From positions 1-44,758 of the forward strand of contig LXTG01000068.1 in NCBI GenBank assembly GCA_001643535.1: 44,758 nt of DNA. Direction: 5' to 3'. The notes below the pieces were generated by a model. The model made no database searches, was not told the origin of the DNA, and saw only the letters and a list, made by a program, of their open reading frames with translations. Position numbers and translations under genes: made by a program. The DNA is from a candidate division NC10 bacterium SPGG6 (GTDB lineage: Bacteria; Methylomirabilota; Methylomirabilia; Methylomirabilales; CSP1-5). Positions 7,517-14,795 of this stretch are shown piece after piece; position 1 is the stretch's first letter; every line of letters starts with the position of its first letter.

Positions 7517-8236
7517 TCACTCCTCTCCCTGGTCCGGCCTCTGGAGGAAGAGGAAGGGATCATCGATTCGAAAAACATCCTGGGTGTAAAAGGCCTGGCC
7601 GTATGTGCAACCGATGATCAGGCCAAAGTAGCGGGCTATCGTCTCGATGCGGCCAGGGACACTCCGATAGCCCGGCCGGCCGAACTGGGACTTATGCGCG
7701 CTGATGGCCTGAAGGGCCTTGGGGAGCTCTTTGTCCACGGGCACAATGAAGGACGGGCGTTCAAAGGGGATCAGAAAGTAGTAGAGAACCTTTTGAACCG
7801 CATGCGGCCGCCCCCCGGCGGGAAATTTTTCCAGGTGGGCGAAGTTGGCCGCGTGGGTAACGAGATGGCCGGCAGCAATATGATCGGCATGTCCCCGTCC
7901 CCGCCCCGGCTCTACATCATAGTGGGGCGCCAGGACGATCTTGGGCCGATACTTGCGGATAAGAGAGGCAACCTGCTTCCGGTTCCGAAGACTATCCTCC
8001 AGGCGGGTATCCCCGAGGTTGAGGGTCTCGAAGGCATCCACCTCAAGGAGTGTGGCCGCTGCCTTCGCCTCCTGCCCCCGGAGTTTCCGGGTCCCGGCCC
8101 CCATATCCCCCTCGGTGAGACTGACGATCCCAGTCCGATACCCTCTGGCCTTCATCTTCAGGAGGAAAGCCCCGGTCCCGATCTCGGCATCATCGGGATG
8201 TGCCCCAAAGGACAAAAAATCTAACCCGCGTCCCAT
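7517..8236 (-). CDS. PIG-L/LmbE-family zinc deacetylase, BshB1-like
   Basis: 239 residues. SFGAHPDDAEIGTGAF carries the A-H-P-D-D zinc and catalytic motif at the N-terminus, and GRGHADHIAAGHLVTHAA supplies the third zinc His. The length and the layout (GLDFLSFGAHPDD start, VSLTEGDMG, LNLGDTRLED) match the bacillithiol-pathway deacetylase BshB1, which converts GlcNAc-malate to GlcN-malate. Related LmbE enzymes act on other N-acetyl sugars, and no bshA or bshC is in the window, so bacillithiol synthesis is plausible but not shown. ATG 8236 follows GAGAGGGAGAGC. It follows the HtrA-like gene by 57 bp. Confidence 0.85.
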   Translation of the reverse strand: MGRGLDFLSFGAHPDDAEIGTGAFLLKMKARGYRTGIVSLTEGDMGAGTRKLRGQEAKAAATLLEVDAFETLNLGDTRLEDSLRNRKQVASLIRKYRPKIVLAPHYDVEPGRGRGHADHIAAGHLVTHAANFAHLEKFPAGGRPHAVQKVLYYFLIPFERPSFIVPVDKELPKALQAISAHKSQFGRPGYRSVPGRIETIARYFGLIIGCTYGQAFYTQDVFRIDDPFLFLQRPDQGEE

Positions 8237-8293
8237 CGCTCTCCCTCTCAAAGAGCTGAGCCGTTCGCCCTCGGCCAAAGGTGCCGCCGCCGA

Positions 8294-9193
8294 CTACTTG
8301 TAAAATTCCTCGCGACTCCCGCTCACCACTTCTGATGCGATGACCTGTTCTTCTCGAAGGATCTTCAAGACCACCTTGTCGTTTGCCCGCTTCTTCCAAA
8401 GCTCTTCATAAAAATCGCGTCGGGTCTCCACGGTGCAGAAGTTCACGGCGACGATGACGTCTCCCTCCCTGATCCCAGCCCCCTCCGCCGGCCCGCCCGC
8501 GACCAACCCTACCACCATCACCCCTTGCTCCACCGGCTGCAGAAATGCCCCGATCCACGCTCGCACCGGCCGGCTGACGACCCGACCAAATTCGAGAAGC
8601 TCCGTTCGGTTCAGCTGATACAGCTCCACGGGAATCGCCACCGTCGCGCGAGCCACCTCAGCAAGGTTGAAGGAGGCAATCCCCACCACACGCCCCGCCA
8701 GGTCAAAGAGGGGCGCCCCGCCGAAGCCGGGATTCTGAATCGTAACCCCGACTGCTTTGTCCAGCATGTATTCCCAGTGGGTGTCGAACTCGCCAAGATA
8801 GGATACAAACCCCTCTGCCACCCGCCGCTCCACGATTCCCGTGGCGGCAGCGAGAAAAACCGGCTGTCCCAGCAGGATGTCCATCGAAGAACCGAGACGA
8901 ACCGCGGGGAGATCTTGGGGTGGAATCTTGAGGACGGCAAGACCACTGTTAAAGTCTTGCGCCACCAGGTGAGCCTGAAAACGCCGACCATCCGGGACAC
9001 CCACCCCGATATGTTTCGCCCCCAGGACCACGTAGTTTACCGTCAGGAGATACCCCCCCGTGTCCACAATGACCCCGGTGCCCATCCGCTCTTCCCCCAG
9101 GACCATGGTGGAGGGGTGGTCCGGCCCGATACTCGCTTCGATGCTGACAACGGCGGGTAGAACCCCGTTGACTAACTCGGGTGGCGCATCCAT
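8294..9193 (-). CDS. HtrA/DegP-like protein lacking the catalytic triad (pseudo-protease)
   Basis: 299 residues: a chymotrypsin-like domain (about 10-190) and one PDZ domain (about 200-290, VMVVGLVAGGPAEGAGIREG). The fold landmarks are all there, but each catalytic position is changed. The His site reads LTVNYVVLGAK (Tyr54), the Asp site reads DFNSGLAVLKI (Gly84 where DLAVLK is usual), and the Ser site reads NPGFGGAPLF (Gly158 where GNSGGPL is usual). No signal peptide or membrane helix is present, unlike periplasmic HtrA. The frame is intact and domain boundaries are conserved, so it is probably a functional non-enzymatic protein (binding or scaffold) and not a decayed gene. ATG 9193 has CTGGAG upstream. 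Confidence 0.85.
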   Translation of the reverse strand: MDAPPELVNGVLPAVVSIEASIGPDHPSTMVLGEERMGTGVIVDTGGYLLTVNYVVLGAKHIGVGVPDGRRFQAHLVAQDFNSGLAVLKIPPQDLPAVRLGSSMDILLGQPVFLAAATGIVERRVAEGFVSYLGEFDTHWEYMLDKAVGVTIQNPGFGGAPLFDLAGRVVGIASFNLAEVARATVAIPVELYQLNRTELLEFGRVVSRPVRAWIGAFLQPVEQGVMVVGLVAGGPAEGAGIREGDVIVAVNFCTVETRRDFYEELWKKRANDKVVLKILREEQVIASEVVSGSREEFYK

Positions 9194-9468
9194 GGCGGCG
9201 CTCCAGAGTGGGACGAAAAACGTGAGTTCATCTTAGCAACTTCCCGAAGGGATGCCAAAGGAAAAGCCCTCGCGGTATTGGCCTGATTCATGCAAGACCG
9301 AGCAAGGCTGAGATCGTCGGAAATCGCATGACAGATATTGTGGCGCTGCCACTCATCCCCTGTCAAGGGGTCGCGGGGTTGAGTCTTGAGCACGAAGGAG
9401 CCACAGTCTGTGTTCCTGACTCGTTCCAACTGCATCTTCAACGTCGAGTCATTACCGCCCGCACGTGA

Positions 9469-9474
9469 TATAAT
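9469..9474 (+). promoter_or_regulatory. -10 element for the LOG-family gene
   Basis: TATAAT is exact and 18 nt upstream of the start codon, so the leader would be about 12 nt and carry the GGAGG site. A -35 at the right distance (GAGTCA, 9446-9451) is weak. The rest of the 299-bp gap 9194-9492 shows no gene. Confidence 0.5.
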
Positions 9475-9492
9475 GTTACCTCTGGAGGCCAC

Positions 9493-10182
9493 ATGGATAA
9501 GAAGCAAGCGTCCCCGTCCGAGCAGTTCGTCTTAAATCAGCTGCATGTGGACGACACGAACCGGGTCTACCGGATCATGACCGAATTCGCCGAGGGGTTC
9601 GAGGTTCTCTCTCGCATCCCCCCGGGTGTAGCGATTTTTGGGTCATCCCGAGCTACCCGGCACGACCCGTACTATAGCGTCGCGGAGGGGATTGGCCACC
9701 TCCTGGTCGAGAACGGATTCGCCATCCTGACCGGTGCGGGACCAGGCATCATGGAGGCCGCCAATAAGGGGGCGCGGGAGGCGGGGGGTCCCTCCATCGG
9801 ATTAAACATCCAGCTTCCGCTGGAACAGCCGACCAATCCCCATGTAACCACCCTGCTGAATTTCCGATACTTCTTCGTCCGAAAGGTCATGTTCGTCCGC
9901 TACTCTGTAGCCTTCGTGATCCTGCCAGGGGGATTCGGGACGCTCGATGAGCTTTTCGAATCGGTTACCCTAATCCAGACCAACAAGATCCGCCCCTTTC
10001 CGGTTGTCCTGGTGGGGCGGGAGTACTGGCAGGGCCTGCTCGACTGGCTCCACGGGACCGTGGTCAAGCGGGGAAAAGTCACGTCTGAGGAGATGGCCGT
10101 CTTCACCCTGGCCGAAACTCCAGAGGAGGTCCTGACGGCGATCCAACAGGCCGCTCCTGACCACCCACGGGTGATACCGTAA
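9493..10182 (+). CDS. LOG-family protein (nucleotide phosphoribohydrolase type)
   Basis: 229 residues with a Rossmann-like fold. GVAIFGSSRA opens the domain, GAGPGIMEAANKGA is the nucleotide-binding loop, and LPGGFGTLDELFE is the signature PGGxGTxxE of the Lonely Guy family. Members cleave the base from nucleoside 5-monophosphates such as cytokinin ribotides or AMP. A 40-residue helical extension precedes the domain, as in the longer bacterial subgroup. ATG 9493 follows TGGAGG. It is monocistronic as far as visible; the archease operon has its own promoter downstream. Substrate is not predictable. Confidence 0.9.
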   Translation: MDKKQASPSEQFVLNQLHVDDTNRVYRIMTEFAEGFEVLSRIPPGVAIFGSSRATRHDPYYSVAEGIGHLLVENGFAILTGAGPGIMEAANKGAREAGGPSIGLNIQLPLEQPTNPHVTTLLNFRYFFVRKVMFVRYSVAFVILPGGFGTLDELFESVTLIQTNKIRPFPVVLVGREYWQGLLDWLHGTVVKRGKVTSEEMAVFTLAETPEEVLTAIQQAAPDHPRVIP

Positions 10183-10381
10183 TGCAGCGTGCCGTCTTGA
10201 GGCGACTCAGCCCTCTACCTCAAGATCGGTCCTCTCTTCCTTCCGTGATCGATCCCGGCACTCCCGAATCGCCCGGCAGGACGGAACACAGGTCACCGGA
10301 GGTCTCATCGCGAAGACCAAGGCCTGCCCAGAAAACCGACCCCGCACTGAAAAGACGGAAAAAAGGCGTCCGAAAAGGACT

Positions 10382-10410
10382 TTGACATTTTCCCCGCCCA
10401 TCCCTATAGT
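10382..10410 (+). promoter_or_regulatory. Near-consensus sigma-70 promoter of archease-rtcB operon
   Basis: TTGACA (10382-10387), 17 bp, TATAGT (10405-10410). Hexamers and spacing are identical to those of the rpsU promoter at 4184. Start of transcription is expected near 10418. The gap 10183-10381 upstream shows no credible gene. Confidence 0.8.
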
Positions 10411-10464
10411 GAAAGGTGAGGGCGATCGTGCCAGAGCCCGCTAGGAGGCCAGGTTCGTAGAGGG

Positions 10465-10893
10465 GTGATGCCGTATCGGTTCCTCGAAGATGTCGCCATC
10501 GCCGATGTGGCCTTCGAAGCGGAGGGACGAACGCTCCCCGAGGTCTTCGAGGCGTCGGCGCTAGCCCTCACCGAGGTGATGGTGGATTTGGACGGGCTCT
10601 CCCCCGTCCTGTCACGCGAGATCACCCTCACCGCCGAAGATCTCGAGACCTTACTCTTCCGCTGGCTCGCAGAACTCATTTATCTTAAAGATTCGGCATG
10701 TCTCCTCTTCTGCCGATTCCAGATCGCCATCCGGGAAGGGACCGAGTGGGAGCTTCAGGCAACTGTGTGGGGGGAGGGAATTGATTACGGCAAGTTGCCG
10801 CTCAAGTTGGACGTCAAGGCCGTGACGTATCACCTGTTCGTAATCGAGCAAATCCCTGCCGGATGGAGGGCCCGGGTCGTCCTGGATATCTAA
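10465..10893 (+). CDS. Archease, activator of RtcB
   Basis: 142 residues matching the archease family: an N-terminal PYRFLEDVAIADVAFEAEG, the helix TLPEVFEASALALTEVMVDL, LETLLFRWLAELIYLKDSACLLF, and the C-terminal KAVTYHLFVIEQ with the ILDI-like end VVLDI. Archease speeds guanylylation and turnover of RtcB. Adjacent metal-binding Asp near residue 14 (IADVAF) is kept, although the usual HTAD is altered. Start is GTG 10465 or ATG 10468; neither has an ideal ribosome site. rtcB follows 21 bp later, which strongly supports the call. Confidence 0.9.
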   Translation: MMPYRFLEDVAIADVAFEAEGRTLPEVFEASALALTEVMVDLDGLSPVLSREITLTAEDLETLLFRWLAELIYLKDSACLLFCRFQIAIREGTEWELQATVWGEGIDYGKLPLKLDVKAVTYHLFVIEQIPAGWRARVVLDI

Positions 10894-10914
10894 GGGGGTA
10901 AGAAGGGGGTAAGG

Positions 10915-12363
10915 ATGATGGAAGCGAAAAAGATCGCTGAGGGCATCTGGGAGGTTCCCCGCACCGCCAAGGAGGGTATGCTGGTCCCTGCCCGGATCTA
11001 CGCGACGGACAAACTCTTCAAGGAGATGGATCAGGGGGTCTTCGAGCAGGTAACCAACGTGGCTTGCCTGCCCGGGATCCAGAAGTACGCCATCTGCATG
11101 CCCGATGGCCACTGGGGCTATGGGTTCCCCATCGGGGGGGTGGCCGCCATGGATACAAAAACTGGGGTCATCTCGCCGGGCGGAATCGGCTTTGACATCA
11201 ACTGTGGGATGCGGCTTATCCGGACCAACCTCATCGAGGCCGAGGTCAAGCCCAAGCTCCGAGATCTCATAGATCGTTTGTTCCATGCGGTTCCGTGCGG
11301 GGTCGGCACCAAGGGATTCCTGAAACTGAAAGAAGATGAATTTCGAGAGATCATGGTCCAGGGGGCGCAGGGCATTATCCGGCGTGGGTATGGCTGGCCA
11401 GAGGATGCAGAGCGGATGGAGGACGCCGGCCGGATCCCCGGAGCCGATCCGGCCAAGGTCAGCCCGAAGGCCACGAGCCGCGGGATCCATCAGCTCGGAA
11501 CGTTAGGATCCGGCAACCATTATCTCGAGATCCAGGTGGTCTATCCGGGTAATGTCTACGATGCAGATGCCGCCAAGGCAATGGGCATCGATCGCGACTT
11601 TCAGGTGGTGGTGATGTTCCACTGCGGCTCCCGGGGCTTCGGCCATCAGGTCGGAACCGACTATCTCGACCTCTTTGGGCCAGCCATGAAACGGTACGGC
11701 ATTACCATCCGCGATCGAGAACTGGCCTGCGCACCCTTTGCCTCTCCCGAGGGTCAGGACTACTTCAAGGCGATGGTGTGTGCGGCCAATTCGGCCTTTG
11801 CCAATCGCCAGATGGTCACCCACCGCATTCGAGAGGTCTTCAGCGACGTGTTCAAGCGGGACGCTCGCGATCTGGGCCTCGATATAGTCTACGACGTGAC
11901 CCACAACATCGCCAAGATCGAACGGTATCAGGTGAATGGCGAAGAGAAGGAGCTGCTCGTCCATCGCAAGGGAGCAACCCGTTCTTTTCCCCCAGGACAC
12001 CCAGAGCTGGCGGAGCGGTATCGTGCTACGGGCCAGCCGGTCATCATCGGCGGCTCTATGGAGACCGGCTCTTACCTCCTCATCGGAACGGCCAAGGCCA
12101 TGGAAGAAAGCTTTGGGTCCACCTGCCACGGCTCGGGCCGGACCATGTCTCGCACGGCCGCGAAGAAGAAGGTTCATGGCCGAGACCTGCTACAACGAAT
12201 GGAACAAAAAGGGATCTACGTGAGGGCCGCCTCCTTTGCGGGGGTTGCCGAGGAGGCGGGAATGGCCTATAAGGATATCTCTGATGTCGTGGAGGCCGTG
12301 GAGACACTGGGGATCTCGAAGAAAGTGGTGCGTTTGCAGCCGATTGGCAATATCAAGGGATAA
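10915..12363 (+). CDS. rtcB: RNA-splicing ligase RtcB
   Basis: Joins RNA 2',3'-cyclic-phosphate or 3'-phosphate ends to 5'-OH ends with GTP and Mn2+, in RNA repair or tRNA healing. The 482 residues carry all metal and guanylylation residues: Cys97 in FDINCGMRL, His202 in GSGNHYLEIQ, His236 in MFHCGSRGFGHQ, the His of YDVTHNIAK, and the nucleotide-linking His in STCHGSGRTMSR. Length is normal. It is in an operon with archease and a small unknown gene, under the promoter at 10382. No rtcA, rtcR or sigma-54 site is adjacent, so regulation differs from E. coli. Confidence 0.97.
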   Translation: MMEAKKIAEGIWEVPRTAKEGMLVPARIYATDKLFKEMDQGVFEQVTNVACLPGIQKYAICMPDGHWGYGFPIGGVAAMDTKTGVISPGGIGFDINCGMRLIRTNLIEAEVKPKLRDLIDRLFHAVPCGVGTKGFLKLKEDEFREIMVQGAQGIIRRGYGWPEDAERMEDAGRIPGADPAKVSPKATSRGIHQLGTLGSGNHYLEIQVVYPGNVYDADAAKAMGIDRDFQVVVMFHCGSRGFGHQVGTDYLDLFGPAMKRYGITIRDRELACAPFASPEGQDYFKAMVCAANSAFANRQMVTHRIREVFSDVFKRDARDLGLDIVYDVTHNIAKIERYQVNGEEKELLVHRKGATRSFPPGHPELAERYRATGQPVIIGGSMETGSYLLIGTAKAMEESFGSTCHGSGRTMSRTAAKKKVHGRDLLQRMEQKGIYVRAASFAGVAEEAGMAYKDISDVVEAVETLGISKKVVRLQPIGNIKG

Positions 12364-12379
12364 GGGCAGCGAGGCATCG

Positions 12380-12727
12380 GTGGAGAGCAAAGAGCTGTTG
12401 TACACCTCGTACCGGCTGCAGGAGCTGGAGCGCCTCCTCCCCGAAGGGCTCTCCATGGCTGAGCTTCAGCAGGTAGAGGCTTTTGTCGAGCAGCGGGACG
12501 ATGTGGGATTGATCGCCTTCTTGGAACAGCGAAACCTCTCCCCCGAGAGCCGAGGTCGGCTCCGGATTATCACAGAGGCGCGGCCTATCGCCCTCACGAT
12601 CATCGCCCTCTGGCGGGAGATGCCGCTCCGCCACGAGGAGATCGAGGCGCAATACAAAAAGCTCCAGCACCTCAAGGCTCAGTATAATCGCATCGCCCCC
12701 CGACGGGCGGGCGTCGAACTCTTCTAA
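12380..12727 (+). CDS. Unknown helical protein downstream of rtcB
   Basis: 115 residues, highly charged and probably all helical (YRLQELERLLPEGLSMAEL, VEAFVEQRDDVGLIAFLEQR, then ALTIIALWREMPLRHEEIE). No known motif. GTG 12380 is preferred because GAGG lies 5 nt upstream and only 16 bp separate it from the rtcB stop. The frame remains open further upstream but only inside rtcB. The position suggests a role with RNA repair, which is inference. The tail ends in basic residues (IAPRRAGVELF). Confidence 0.65.
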   Translation: MESKELLYTSYRLQELERLLPEGLSMAELQQVEAFVEQRDDVGLIAFLEQRNLSPESRGRLRIITEARPIALTIIALWREMPLRHEEIEAQYKKLQHLKAQYNRIAPRRAGVELF

Positions 12728-12737
12728 CAGTCGACTG

Positions 12738-12884
12738 TTCTTGGTTCACGGTTCACCGTTCACAGATGGTGGTTGGTGAGGTGAAAACCACCAGCCACCA
12801 GTCACTGGCCACCAGCCACTTTTTTCTTATCGGTCGTCGGACTTCGGCGAGCTCAGTCGAGTCGTCAACGGTCATCGGAGATCG
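12738..12884. repeat. Composite heptad repeat array, 12 contiguous units plus TCGGTCG module
   Basis: From 12738 to 12821 twelve 7-mers run without a phase break: TTCTTGG, TTCACGG, TTCACCG, TTCACAG, ATGGTGG, TTGGTGA, GGTGAAA, ACCACCA, GCCACCA, GTCACTG, GCCACCA, GCCACTT. A T-run follows, then TCGGTCG-type units (12830 on) and GTCAACG, GTCATCG, GAGATCG (12864-12884). GGTGGTTGGTG and CACCAGCCACC can form an 11-bp stem (one G-T) ahead of the T-run. It fills the whole gap between the rtcB operon and the MDR gene. Confidence 0.85.
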
Positions 12885-12887
12885 AGC

Positions 12888-13919
12888 ATGAACGTAGTTC
12901 GCTTCCACACGCACGGGGGACCCGAAGTCCTCAAGTTGGAGGAGATCCCGGACCCCCAGATCGCCCAGAACCAGGTCTTGGTGCGGATTAAGGCCTGTGC
13001 CTTGAACCACCTGGACCTCTGGCTCCGCCAAGGGCTGCCTGGCGTGAAGGTCCCCCTTCCCCACATCCCCGGCTGCGATATCGCGGGCGAGGTGGCAGCG
13101 GTCGGCGAGCTCTGCACCAGAGTCAAGGTCGGGGAGGCCGTGATGATCTCCCCTGGGAGGAGCTGCGGCCAGTGTCCCCAATGCTTAGGGGGTCGAGACA
13201 ATCTCTGTCCGAACTACCAGATTATCGGGGGGTACGGGCTCAACGGGGGATACGCCGAACTGATCGCGCTCCCAGAGGTGAACGTCCTTCCCCTCCCCAA
13301 AGGCTTGGACTTTGTGCAGGCCGCGGCCCTCCCGCTCACCTTCCTTACCGCCTGGAATATGTTGGTGACGTTGGGGAACATCCAATCTGGACAGACGGTG
13401 TTGGTCATGGGGGCCGCAAGTGGCGTGGGCGTCGCAGCTTTACAGATCGCCAAACTGTTCGGCACCACCGTCATTGCCGCCGCAGGTACCGATGACAAGC
13501 TTGCGAAGGCGAAGGCCCTCGGGGCAGACCATGGCATCAACTACCAAAGGCAGGCGATTGGTCACGAGGTGAAACAGCTCACCGCGCAGCGCGGGGTCGA
13601 CATCATCTTCGAGCATGTGGGGGGCGAGACCTGGAAAGAGTTGATCCCCATCCTGGTCGCTGGCGGAACGCTAGTCACGTGCGGGGCTACCAGCGGCCCA
13701 ATCGCGGAGACCGATATCCGGTACCTCTTCATGCGGCAGCTCCGGATCCAGGGGGCCTTCATGGGCGGCAAGGGCGATCTCCTGACCATCTTGCCGCTGG
13801 TGGAAGTGGGAAAACTCAAGCCGGTCGTGGACCAGGTCCTTCCCCTGTCCGAAGCGGCCCAGGCCCACCGTCTCCTTGAGGAGCGCCGGCAGTTCGGCAA
13901 GGTCGTCCTCACGATATGA
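12888..13919 (+). CDS. Zinc-type MDR alcohol dehydrogenase/quinone oxidoreductase
   Basis: 343-residue medium-chain dehydrogenase/reductase. The N-terminal GroES-like domain has ALNHLDLW, HIPGCDIAGEV and the structural zinc lobe CGQCPQCLGGRDNLC. The nucleotide-binding domain has VLVMGAASGVGVAALQIAK, a glycine-rich Rossmann loop typical of the quinone-oxidoreductase branch. NAD(P)H-dependent reduction of an enal, quinone or related carbonyl is likely; the substrate cannot be fixed. ATG 12888 sits just after the heptad array. The selenoprotein gene starts 26 bp after its stop and is probably co-transcribed, suggesting a redox connection. Confidence 0.9.
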   Translation: MNVVRFHTHGGPEVLKLEEIPDPQIAQNQVLVRIKACALNHLDLWLRQGLPGVKVPLPHIPGCDIAGEVAAVGELCTRVKVGEAVMISPGRSCGQCPQCLGGRDNLCPNYQIIGGYGLNGGYAELIALPEVNVLPLPKGLDFVQAAALPLTFLTAWNMLVTLGNIQSGQTVLVMGAASGVGVAALQIAKLFGTTVIAAAGTDDKLAKAKALGADHGINYQRQAIGHEVKQLTAQRGVDIIFEHVGGETWKELIPILVAGGTLVTCGATSGPIAETDIRYLFMRQLRIQGAFMGGKGDLLTILPLVEVGKLKPVVDQVLPLSEAAQAHRLLEERRQFGKVVLTI

Positions 13920-13945
13920 AACACAGATAATGAGGAGGTGATGCC

Positions 13946-14161
13946 ATGGCACCCGAAGTCGTAATCTATGGCAAAGACGGGTGACCCTTTACCTCGGCGG
14001 CCCGGGAGGACTGCGCCCAGCGAAACGTCTCTGTTCGCTATATCGATGTGAAGAAAGATAAGAAAACCCTGGAGGAGATGCTTAAATTCTCCAAGGGCGT
14101 TCGGGACGTTCCGGTCATCGTCGAAGATGGCAAGGTCACCATCGGCTTCGGCGGAACTTGA
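13946..14161 (+). CDS. Glutaredoxin-like selenoprotein (UXX-star type), TGA read as Sec
   Basis: A 71-residue thioredoxin-fold protein interrupted by TGA at 13982-13984 (codon 13). Reading that codon as selenocysteine gives VVIYGKDG-U-PFTSAARE, where U takes the place of the first Cys of the glutaredoxin CPYC/CPYT motif. The remainder is glutaredoxin-like: NVSVRYIDVKKDKKTLEEML, the cis-Pro loop RDVPVIV, then GKVTIGFGG. The frame is free of other stops to TGA 14159-14161. ATG 13946 follows AGGAGGTG 5 nt away. A hairpin lies just after the TGA and a strong terminator after the gene. The layout agrees with the known UXX-star selenoproteins. A nonsense pseudogene is possible but disfavoured by the intact rest and by the position of the TGA. 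Confidence 0.85.
13992..14009 (+). promoter_or_regulatory. Candidate bacterial SECIS hairpin
   Basis: CCTC (13992-13995) pairs with GAGG (14006-14009); GG (13996-13997) pairs with CC (14002-14003) around the loop CGGC, with two G bulged. The apical loop begins 14 nt after the TGA and has G among its first two bases, close to what bacterial SECIS elements need. Short stem, so support is moderate. Confidence 0.5.
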
Positions 14162-14170
14162 GAGGTTTGA

Positions 14171-14186
14171 GGCCAGGGTCCTGGCC
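14171..14186 (+). repeat. Perfect inverted repeat after the selenoprotein gene
   Basis: GGCCAG (14171-14176) and CTGGCC (14181-14186) flank GGTC. It precedes the terminator and may stabilise the 3' end of the message. Confidence 0.5.
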
Positions 14187-14196
14187 GTTGCTTTCA

Positions 14197-14230
14197 GGCC
14201 GTCGCCCCACGTTGGGTGCGACGGCCTTTT
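14197..14230 (+). terminator. Rho-independent terminator
   Basis: GGCCGTCGC (14197-14205) pairs perfectly with GCGACGGCC (14218-14226), with an inner CCCA/TGGG pairing, followed by TTTT. It ends the MDR-selenoprotein transcript. It also shows that the phosphatase gene cannot start upstream of 14230. Confidence 0.88.
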
Positions 14231-14273
14231 CCTTCGCCACCCGAAGCTCTGTGGCGCCAGCCTTCAAACCGTG

Positions 14274-14726
14274 ATGGACCTTAATCAGATCGACGGATAT
14301 CTTTTTCAAGGCTCGGCCCCCCTCGGTCCGCGCGATACCGACCGGCTCCTGTCCTTAGGGGTCAGGGCAGCGGTGGACATGCGGGCCGAGGCCCAGCCCA
14401 CTCTTCCCCTGGATAGTACCCTCTGGCTCCCCACGACAGACGGAGAAGCCGCCACGGTAGAGCAGCTCACCACGGGCATCCGCTTTATTGAGCACTGCCT
14501 GAGCCTTGGATGGGGCGTGTACGTTTACTGTCAGGGAGGGATCGGCCGCTCCACCATGATGGTTGCAGCCTATCTGGTAGGCAAGCGTGGGATGGATGTT
14601 GACGAGGCGATCGAGGGCATCCAGAGATGCCGGCCCGGCGCCAGTCCATCTCGCCTGCAAGCGCAGACAGCCGAAACGGCTGGCCTCGCCTTCCGTGCAG
14701 CGGCCCAAGGGTCCCTCTCCACGTGA
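14274..14726 (+). CDS. Dual-specificity/tyrosine phosphatase-like protein
   Basis: 150 residues. The P-loop reads VYCQGGIGRSTMMVAAYLV, which keeps the Cys-x5-Arg-Ser of cysteine-based phosphatases but has Tyr where the invariant His normally precedes Cys. Earlier GYLFQGSAPLGPRDTDRLLS and GVRAAVDMRAE match the start of DSP domains. It probably hydrolyses phosphoester bonds; the missing His would be expected to raise the Cys pKa and alter rate. ATG 14274 is the first start after the terminator at 14197-14230. It has no clear ribosome site. Confidence 0.8.
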   Translation: MDLNQIDGYLFQGSAPLGPRDTDRLLSLGVRAAVDMRAEAQPTLPLDSTLWLPTTDGEAATVEQLTTGIRFIEHCLSLGWGVYVYCQGGIGRSTMMVAAYLVGKRGMDVDEAIEGIQRCRPGASPSRLQAQTAETAGLAFRAAAQGSLST

Positions 14727-14795
14727 CCTTTTTGCGCCAGCCCGGTCCGTCGTGGTCACTGGTACCTACCAGCCCCTGCCACCTCTCATATGCCT

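Noticed and set aside
9172..9507. 111-codon minus-strand frame upstream of the HtrA-like gene
   Set aside because: Overlaps the LOG gene start and promoter; composition random.
10182..10385. 67-codon frame after the LOG gene
   Set aside because: Pro/Arg/Ser-rich with no motif or ribosome site; its end overlaps the archease promoter.
13982..13984. Nonsense mutation in a pseudogene
   Set aside because: The stop falls exactly at the redox Cys position and the remaining frame is intact with start and end signals, which fits Sec better.
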